Shown here in pieces: positions 15,649 to 20,515 of a stretch of 20,515 bases of DNA (position 1 is the first letter of the stretch; each line of letters starts with the position of its first letter). Position numbers and translations under genes: made by a program. This DNA comes from Gelidibacter sp035515035 (GTDB taxonomy: Bacteria; Bacteroidota; Bacteroidia; Flavobacteriales; Flavobacteriaceae). The DNA lies in NCBI RefSeq assembly GCF_035515035.1, contig NZ_DATJCA010000180.1:1-20515 (forward strand), read 5' to 3'. The notes beneath the pieces were generated by a model that was given only the letters and a program-made list of their open reading frames with translations, was not told the DNA's origin and made no database searches.

Positions 15649-15711
15649 TAGTTTTAGGTAAAACTAAACAAAATACGAGAATGTGTAAACATATTTTTAG
15701 ATTAATCTAAA
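15649..15711 (-). promoter_or_regulatory. Promoter of the di-heme/Rieske/porin operon with two operator-like palindromes
   Basis: TATTTTG on the minus strand (15669-15675) is one base short of the -7 consensus. A perfect 16-bp palindrome, tttagattaatctaaa (15696-15711), would overlap the -33 region, and tagtttta-gg-taaaacta (15649-15666) would lie at the transcription start. This arrangement suits a repressor. The TTAG...CTAA half-sites resemble DtxR/IdeR-type sites, which would make the operon metal-regulated; that is inference. Confidence 0.45.
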
Positions 15712-15851
15712 TATTAATGCTGCATTTGTCTAAAAACGGCTACCGGAGACAGAAGATGGAAGACCGAGGAAGGAAAATAGACGAATCATACATCCATTTT
15801 CACACTACCCTCAACCCTCTAATCCTCTTTCCACTACACACCAATCTCTGT

Positions 15852-17057
15852 CTAGGTCAACTCATAAAAATCCCTTTTCCCCACCTTGATCCGAAGATTT
15901 TTTTTCAGGAGCACACTCTGGTGTGGATCTGTGATCTTTTCATTATCTATTTGAATGGCACCGCTTTCAATCAGTCGTCGAATGGCCGATTTACTCAAAT
16001 CTTCCTTGAGCTGGCTACATAGTTCAATTAGACTCAAGCTGCCATTTTCGGAACTTATAGCGCTGATTGCAATAGGGTCAAAGGCTTTCTCCTCAAACTT
16101 TTTATTTTGAAATTGATTGGTGAAAAAGTCTTCAGCTTCCTGCGCCGCTTGGTCATTATGGTATTGGGTAATAATGTTTTTGGCGATGATTTTCTTGAGG
16201 TTCATTGGATTTTCTCCAGCCGCCAAGCGCGCTTTCAATCCCTCTTTTTCCTCGACTGAAAAATCCGTGGTCAGATCCAAAAACTCTGTGATGAGCATAT
16301 CCGGAATGGACATGGTCTTCCCAAACATATCATTGGGGGCGTCCGTTAAACCAATGGTATTGTTCAGGGATTTGCTCATTTTCTCCTTCCCGTCCAAACC
16401 TCTTAACAAAGGCATGCACATGACCGTTTGCGGCGCCATGCCGTAGCTTTGTTGCAATTGTCTGCCCATGGTGCAGTTGAAAAGTTGGTCCGTGCCGCCC
16501 ATTTCGATATCGCAGTTGATTTTAACGGAGTCAAAGCCTTGTAAAATGGGGTACACCAATTCGTGCATCGCGATGGGCGTGTTTTCGGTAAACCGTTTGT
16601 TGAAATCATTACGGTGCATCAATTGCGCCACGGTCACTTTAGACAAAATCTGAATGATTTCTGAGAAGGACAATTGGTCCAACCAATGGGAATTAAAGAC
16701 CACCTCACTCTTTTCTACGTCAATAATCTTTGACAATTGCGAGATATAGGTTTCGGCATTACGGAGGACATCGTCATTGCTTAGGGGTTGGCGACTTTTA
16801 TTTTTTCCCGTGGGATCACCAATTCGGGCGGTAAAATCGCCCACCAAAATCACAATTTGATGCCCCAAATCCTGAAATTCCTTTAATTTTTTAAGCACCA
16901 CCGCATGTCCCAAATGCAAATCGGGAGCGGTTGGGTCAAAGCCAAGTTTGATGATCAGCTTTTTACCCTCTTTTTCGGCTTGCTCCAATTTTTCGGCCAA
17001 TCCATTCTCTGGGAGAATGATCTCTACGTTTTCTTTTAATCTGTTTTCTGTGTCCAT
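15852..17057 (-). CDS. tyrS: Tyrosyl-tRNA synthetase
   Basis: It charges tRNA-Tyr with tyrosine. The class I fold is clear: the HIGH-type motif HLGH within DPTAPDLHLGHAVVL, the KMSKS signature after LRGLDGKE, and a C-terminal S4 RNA-binding domain (SAIRRLIESGAIQIDNEKI). The layout fits bacterial TyrS of the TyrRZ-like branch. The ATG at 17057 is chosen: a longer frame back to a TTG at 17087 would place the start inside the terminator hairpin and add a non-conserved LGLFLFKNN peptide. The gene has no promoter of its own between terminator and start codon, so every transcript must read through that terminator; see the leader ORF at 17127-17228. Confidence 0.96.
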   Translation of the reverse strand: MDTENRLKENVEIILPENGLAEKLEQAEKEGKKLIIKLGFDPTAPDLHLGHAVVLKKLKEFQDLGHQIVILVGDFTARIGDPTGKNKSRQPLSNDDVLRNAETYISQLSKIIDVEKSEVVFNSHWLDQLSFSEIIQILSKVTVAQLMHRNDFNKRFTENTPIAMHELVYPILQGFDSVKINCDIEMGGTDQLFNCTMGRQLQQSYGMAPQTVMCMPLLRGLDGKEKMSKSLNNTIGLTDAPNDMFGKTMSIPDMLITEFLDLTTDFSVEEKEGLKARLAAGENPMNLKKIIAKNIITQYHNDQAAQEAEDFFTNQFQNKKFEEKAFDPIAISAISSENGSLSLIELCSQLKEDLSKSAIRRLIESGAIQIDNEKITDPHQSVLLKKNLRIKVGKRDFYELT

Positions 17058-17070
17058 GTTATTTTTAAAT

Positions 17071-17101
17071 AAAAAAAGCCCGAGCAAAATGCTCGGGCTT
17101 T
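17071..17101 (-). terminator. Attenuator terminator directly in front of tyrS
   Basis: On the minus strand AAAGCCCGAGC (17101-17091) pairs perfectly with GCTCGGGCTTT (17085-17075), with loop ATTTT and a run of seven T (17077-17071). The T-tract ends 13 nt before the tyrS ATG. The gap holds no promoter-like sequence, so this is probably a regulatory terminator within the tyrS leader. It could also end transcripts arriving from the nuclease gene upstream. Confidence 0.85.
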
Positions 17102-17126
17102 AGGTGTATTACTATATGTTGTTCTG

Positions 17127-17228
17127 TTAAATCAATTTCAAATATATGTATAACCTATCCGAGCAAATATCAGTAGGATAATAAGTGCTGAAAAATGGAA
17201 GGCGTAATATGTTGTTCAAAATTTTCAT
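17127..17228 (-). CDS. Putative Tyr-rich leader peptide of tyrS (33 aa)
   Basis: A short ORF begins at ATG 17228 and stops at TAA 17129-17127, 26 nt before the terminator's 5' arm. It encodes four tyrosines in 33 residues: a TAT-TAT pair at codons 16-17 (FFSTYYPTD) and Tyr27/Tyr29 (LYIYLK). Shortly after the YY pair lies TGCTCGG (17165-17159), which repeats part of the terminator 3' arm and can pair 7 bp with its 5' arm. A ribosome stalled at YY would leave this segment free. A perfect -7 box ends 7 nt before the ATG, so translation would start near the RNA 5' end. The layout is that of attenuation leaders such as pheM. AT-rich DNA yields TAT codons readily, so chance is not excluded. Confidence 0.55.
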   Translation of the reverse strand: MKILNNILRLPFFSTYYPTDICSDRLYIYLKLI

Positions 17229-17235
17229 TTCGGGG

Positions 17236-17243
17236 CAAAGTTA
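17236..17243 (-). promoter_or_regulatory. -7 box TAACTTTG of the tyrS leader transcript
   Basis: On the minus strand TAACTTTG matches TAnnTTTG exactly and is followed by CCCCGAA and the leader ATG. A weak -33-like TTTA lies 22 bp upstream (17266-17269). It would start a leader of about 160 nt that ends in the attenuator terminator. Confidence 0.55.
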
Positions 17244-17332
17244 CGGATAAATACAGAATCTATAATAAACTTTAGAATAAAAGACCAAGATAGGGCGTCA
17301 AGGTTCGACCAGCACAACTGAATGCTGCTGCT

Positions 17333-17367
17333 GAACTCTGAACATTGAATCCAGAACCGTGAACTCT
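17333..17367. repeat. Heptamer-phased array (GAAnnnn x5) at the nuclease gene end
   Basis: Five consecutive in-phase 7-mers all begin GAA: gaactct, gaacatt, gaatcca, gaaccgt, gaactct. The array reaches the stop codon of the GIY-YIG gene. It is of the same kind as the array at 6976-7010. Confidence 0.55.
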
Positions 17368-18679
17368 AACGTTCACTGAGAATTAAAATATCGTCCTTGG
17401 GGACCTGTTTTTTTAAGCCATCTAAAATTCTGGAGGTGTCGTAATTATTGTGCTGCGCAATCAAGTGTCCCAGAATGTCATTAGGGGTATAAATGGGTTC
17501 CTGCTTGTCAATAAATCCATAACCTTCATAAATGTCGTTTACCGTATAAATAAACGCATCTTCCTGACTATGTCTGCCCTTTAACTTATAAATCTTTCTG
17601 GATTTTTTGTTTTTAAAGTGTTCAAATGCCGTTTCAAAACGGTCATTATAAGCGTTGATCAACGTTGGATCCGCACAAACACATTGTTGTTGTTTAATGG
17701 TGACGTTACTGCACGGGCCTTTTACGGTCTCCAACCCACAATGCTTTCTGCACAACCCATATTTCGAACAAAATTGTTCCAGCGAATGCTTTACGGAACC
17801 GCGATTAAAATAGCGCTCCGGCATATTGTCCTTAATATCTTTTCGGGTGATCTGCAACTTGTGGATCCCCTTCGCCGTTTTCGCTTTATTGATAATATAG
17901 GGCGCGGGATCTATAATCTGTTGGGTATTATAGATGGGTTTTAGCTTCTTAATTTCGGCAGATTCTATCAGTTGTGCCAGAATATCATTCCCCGTATAAT
18001 CTACATGCACCGAGTTTATGGACGCATAATTGATATGGTTTTGGGCTGATCCTTGTGTGAAATGGGACTGCAACCGTTTTCTTATATTTTTGGCCTTTCC
18101 AACATAGACAACCGCCTCTTTTTGGTCTAAAAAATAATAGACCCCAGGCGCCATCTTATAAAGACTAAGGTCTGGGAATGTTTCAGGTTGGGAGCGTGGG
18201 TCGTCTTCGTTTTTTAGGGCAGGTTCATGTATATACCTTGCCATCAGCATCACATAGTCACTGGCATAAGCGACGCTTTGCTCGTGGAGTTTCGAATTTT
18301 GTCCCAAAAGTGCCGAAATAGGATGTTCTGGTAACTTGTCGTTAGGGTGAAAAAGAATTTTAGGGCGAATATCAAAATTATAACCAATGGTCTTAAATTG
18401 CGATTTCAGCAGTCGGAATTGCAGGGCTTCGGAAAAAACCAGCTGTTGATTGCGAAACAGGTCAATCAGTTCATCGGCGATATCACAAAAAGGTGGTGCC
18501 GAAAGCAGCTCTAACCGATCCAAACGGTGGGTGTCGTAGCAACGCTTTGAAATACTGATCTCCGGTCGAAAATTAAAGCTCATGCTGGTCTCAGATAACC
18601 CTTCGGTTTTTAAGGTGATGCGGTAAGGGACGTCGGCTCTTTTGCCTGCGTTTATAGTTTGAATATAGATAAATACCAT
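17366..18679 (-). CDS. GIY-YIG (UvrC/Cho-like) nuclease with degenerate DnaQ-type exonuclease domain
   Basis: It resembles the exonuclease-GIY-YIG fusions related to UvrC and Cho, which make DNA-repair incisions. The start is taken at ATG 18679; a longer frame back to a TTG at 18733 adds a non-homologous stretch, and a TATTTTTG box lies 5 nt before 18679. Residues 1-150 align with DEDDh exonucleases, but the DIETTG motif reads YIQTIN, the HNxxFD region reads SEALQF, and the last motif lacks its Asp (AYASDY), so this domain is probably inactive. The GIY-YIG domain (about 179-255) looks intact: GVYY, YVGKAKNIRKRL, and Glu239 in LIESAEIKKLKPIYN. A cysteine cluster follows (310, 314, 323, 333, 335), like the Fe-S region of UvrC, but the last two are only one residue apart. 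It diverges from a helicase gene. Confidence 0.85.
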   Translation of the reverse strand: MVFIYIQTINAGKRADVPYRITLKTEGLSETSMSFNFRPEISISKRCYDTHRLDRLELLSAPPFCDIADELIDLFRNQQLVFSEALQFRLLKSQFKTIGYNFDIRPKILFHPNDKLPEHPISALLGQNSKLHEQSVAYASDYVMLMARYIHEPALKNEDDPRSQPETFPDLSLYKMAPGVYYFLDQKEAVVYVGKAKNIRKRLQSHFTQGSAQNHINYASINSVHVDYTGNDILAQLIESAEIKKLKPIYNTQQIIDPAPYIINKAKTAKGIHKLQITRKDIKDNMPERYFNRGSVKHSLEQFCSKYGLCRKHCGLETVKGPCSNVTIKQQQCVCADPTLINAYNDRFETAFEHFKNKKSRKIYKLKGRHSQEDAFIYTVNDIYEGYGFIDKQEPIYTPNDILGHLIAQHNNYDTSRILDGLKKQVPKDDILILSER

Positions 18680-18684
18680 TAGAG

Positions 18685-18692
18685 CAAAAATA
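18685..18692 (-). promoter_or_regulatory. -7 box TATTTTTG 5 nt before the GIY-YIG start
   Basis: On the minus strand TATTTTTG matches TAnnTTTG and is followed by CTCTA and the ATG at 18679. A T-rich run sits at the -33 distance. A leaderless message is predicted, and the match supports 18679 as the true start. Confidence 0.5.
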
Positions 18693-18740
18693 AGTGTTTT
18701 TAGCGTTACATAAAAAAAATCGTATCTTCTCAATATTCAA

Positions 18741-18748
18741 TATCTTTA
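18741..18748 (+). promoter_or_regulatory. -7-like box TATCTTTA upstream of the helicase gene
   Basis: TATCTTTA differs from TAnnTTTG at the last base and is followed by CAAAA and an ATG at 18754. The 5-nt spacing equals that of the MATE and GIY-YIG genes. No -33 TTTG is evident. Confidence 0.4.
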
Positions 18749-18761
18749 CAAAAATGGCATT

Positions 18762-20515
18762 TTGGAAAACCATAATCTTAACGAAAAACAGAAAAAAGCA
18801 GTCGAATTTGAGGGGCAACATTTGCTGGTGCTGGCAGGTGCCGGCACTGGAAAGACCCGATGTATCGTAGGCCGTGCCGCCTATCTTATTGAACAAGGCG
18901 TGCCTCCGGATAAAATTCAGATTCTCACCTTTACCAAGCGGTCGGCCAATGAAATTGTCGAACGCGTCAAAGCCTCACTGTCCACCAATCAGGCGCAAAG
19001 TTTGAACGGGTCCACCTTTCATTCCTGGTGCAACCAACTGCTGGTGCGGTATCCTAATTTATTTGGAGCTTCAGGCTACACTGTCATTGATCCCGATGAT
19101 CAATTGAGTGTTATGAAAATGGTCTGCGGCGATCAAATTATTGAATATAAAGGCATCCGGATTAAGCCACAACAGCTCATCGATATCTATTCCTACGGAC
19201 GCAACACGCGTCAAAATCTGTCCCATGCCATTCGTGAACTGGTCTATAAAGGCAGAGTGGATGATGAGACCACGGATGAAATTGACATCATCCGACCTAA
19301 AATAGAAGTCTTGCTGAAGGCTTATCAAACCAAAAAAGGGGAAGGACGCTATATTGATTATGACGATTTGTTGTTGATTGTCGCCAATCGGTTAAGAAAT
19401 GATGCGCAAGCTCGGGAAATTTTAAGCGAGCAGATCAAGCACTTATTGATTGACGAATTTCAGGACACTAACCCTTTGCAATGGTTCCTGTTGGAGCCTT
19501 TCTTACAAATTGCCAAGTTTTATTGTGTGGGCGATGACGCCCAATCCATCTATTCCTTTAGAGGTGCCGATTTCAAAAATGTGCATTTGTTCAAGTCACG
19601 CGTTCCTGAGTCTGAAGTTATGATTTTGGACAAAAATTACCGATCTACCCAAGAGATTTTGGACCTTTCCAACTGGCTGATTGACCAATCGCCATTGGAT
19701 TATAACAAACAATTGGTGGCTGCCCGTGGCCAAGGGCAACTTCCTAAGCTCATTAATGTAGGCAGTCAATGGGAGGAAGCCAATTTTATTGCCGAACATA
19801 TCCTTGAAAATTTCACGGAAAAGAACAAGCAATTCACAGATCATTTGATCCTCTCAAAATCGTCGTATTATACCAAACCGTTGCAGGCCGTCTTTATTCA
19901 GAAAAAAATCCCCTACGTCACTTACGGGGGACGTAAATTTATGGAAGCCGCCCATATCAAGGACGTCATTGCGGCGCTTCGGGTGGTTAATAACCACCTC
20001 GATGAAATTGGCTGGATGCGATTTTTGACCTTTTGGGATGGCATCGGCGAGGTGAAAGCGGGCAAATACATTGCCAAGCTGGTCAGTTATGAAGATCCTT
20101 TGCAGTGTGCCCAAAACCTGGCGGATGTCATAGGCGGCGTGGAAGGGGAGACCATAAGTGACATTTATAATACCATTTATTTAAATTCCGGAAATGTGAA
20201 GGTTGCGCTGCAGGAAGCCTACTCCAAAATGGAAAAATCCCTCGCCTTTAAATATCGTAAGGATTGGGAAGAGAAGCGGAAATCGGATTTTCCCGTGCTT
20301 GAAATGCTGGGCGATAATTACGCCTCCATCGGACAGCTCATTTCTGAAGGGATCTTAGAAAATGCAAAACAATTAAATGGCGAGCCCATTCTGGAAGGCT
20401 CCCAATTAAGCACTTCCGAAATCAAGGATCATGTGATCATTTCCACGGTGCATTCTGCCAAAGGCTTGGAAGCAGAGGTGTGCTATGTCCTGAATGTGTC
20501 GCCAAAAGTCTATCC
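18762..20515 (+). CDS. UvrD/Rep/PcrA family DNA helicase, 3' end beyond the window
   Basis: It is an ATP-driven 3'-5' single-strand translocase and helicase of superfamily 1A, acting in repair or replication restart. The motifs appear in order: Walker A GAGTGKT, Ia TFTKRSANEIVERV, II LIDEFQDTN, III GDDAQSIYSFRGA, IV LDKNYRST, and V STVHSAKGLE near the window edge. The frame has no stop up to base 20515. No ATG lies in frame near the start: the first usable codon is the TTG at 18762. An ATG at 18754 is in another frame, and adding one T to the TTTT at 18760-18763 would join it (giving MAFLENHNLNEKQ). Either a TTG start, a one-base deletion or a sequencing error explains this. Confidence 0.9.
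   Translation, partial: MENHNLNEKQKKAVEFEGQHLLVLAGAGTGKTRCIVGRAAYLIEQGVPPDKIQILTFTKRSANEIVERVKASLSTNQAQSLNGSTFHSWCNQLLVRYPNLFGASGYTVIDPDDQLSVMKMVCGDQIIEYKGIRIKPQQLIDIYSYGRNTRQNLSHAIRELVYKGRVDDETTDEIDIIRPKIEVLLKAYQTKKGEGRYIDYDDLLLIVANRLRNDAQAREILSEQIKHLLIDEFQDTNPLQWFLLEPFLQIAKFYCVGDDAQSIYSFRGADFKNVHLFKSRVPESEVMILDKNYRSTQEILDLSNWLIDQSPLDYNKQLVAARGQGQLPKLINVGSQWEEANFIAEHILENFTEKNKQFTDHLILSKSSYYTKPLQAVFIQKKIPYVTYGGRKFMEAAHIKDVIAALRVVNNHLDEIGWMRFLTFWDGIGEVKAGKYIAKLVSYEDPLQCAQNLADVIGGVEGETISDIYNTIYLNSGNVKVALQEAYSKMEKSLAFKYRKDWEEKRKSDFPVLEMLGDNYASIGQLISEGILENAKQLNGEPILEGSQLSTSEIKDHVIISTVHSAKGLEAEVCYVLNVSPKVY

Noticed and set aside
15745..15780. Purine-rich gacagaag/gaagaccga stretch upstream of the redox operon
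   Set aside because: The repeats are too short and irregular to call, and nothing else is recognisable in 15712-15851.
17058..17087. N-terminal extension of tyrS to a TTG at 17087
   Set aside because: It would start inside the terminator hairpin and encode the T-tract; the ATG at 17057 fits the family's N-terminus.
17102..17232. T-box riboswitch in the tyrS leader
   Set aside because: I see no T-box antiterminator sequence or specifier-loop layout; the leader ORF model fits better.
18680..18733. N-terminal extension of the GIY-YIG protein to a TTG at 18733
   Set aside because: The exonuclease-like alignment starts at the ATG at 18679, and a promoter box lies 5 nt before that codon, inside the extension.

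Overview
The window looks like chromosome from a Flavobacteriaceae-like member of the Bacteroidota. The evidence is AT-rich intergenic DNA, no convincing Shine-Dalgarno sites, several promoter boxes of the Bacteroidota type TAnnTTTG, many lipoproteins, an Fe-S/di-heme/outer-membrane-barrel operon and degenerate short repeats between genes. The genus cannot be named from what I see.

Layout. Bases 2-6807 (+) form a fatty-acid block: the 3' part of a crotonase/3-hydroxyacyl-CoA dehydrogenase fusion, an acyl-CoA dehydrogenase, a CaiB/BaiF protein with the alpha-methylacyl-CoA racemase residues, and a long-chain acyl-CoA synthetase. Together they would activate acyl chains, epimerise 2-methyl branches and run most of beta-oxidation. 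Bases 6808-7763 hold no intact gene but are packed with repeats: a REP-like palindrome, heptamer arrays, a hairpin family with compensatory changes, and a decayed copy of the 3' end of the neighbouring amidase gene. Then follow an AmiD-like lipoprotein amidase (-), a small unknown protein (+), a MATE exporter (-) and an SH3-NlpC/P60 lipoprotein (+). Two hairpins separate the latter from a three-gene minus-strand operon: di-heme DUF1111-type lipoprotein, Rieske lipoprotein, porin-like barrel. Its promoter region is bracketed by two long palindromes.

The right end carries tyrS (-), a GIY-YIG/UvrC-like nuclease with a degenerate exonuclease domain (-), and the start of a UvrD/Rep helicase (+), divergent from the nuclease.

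The most interesting signal is in front of tyrS. A canonical intrinsic terminator ends 13 nt before the tyrS start codon, leaving no room for a promoter. It is preceded by a 33-codon ORF with four Tyr codons (a YY pair and a YIY) and by a segment that can pair with the terminator's 5' arm. This looks like leader-peptide attenuation of tyrosyl-tRNA synthetase, analogous to pheM-pheST of enterobacteria. A second theme is leaderless transcription: three genes have a TAnnTTTG-like box exactly 5 nt before an ATG. That spacing suggests the helicase gene has lost one T just after its start codon.
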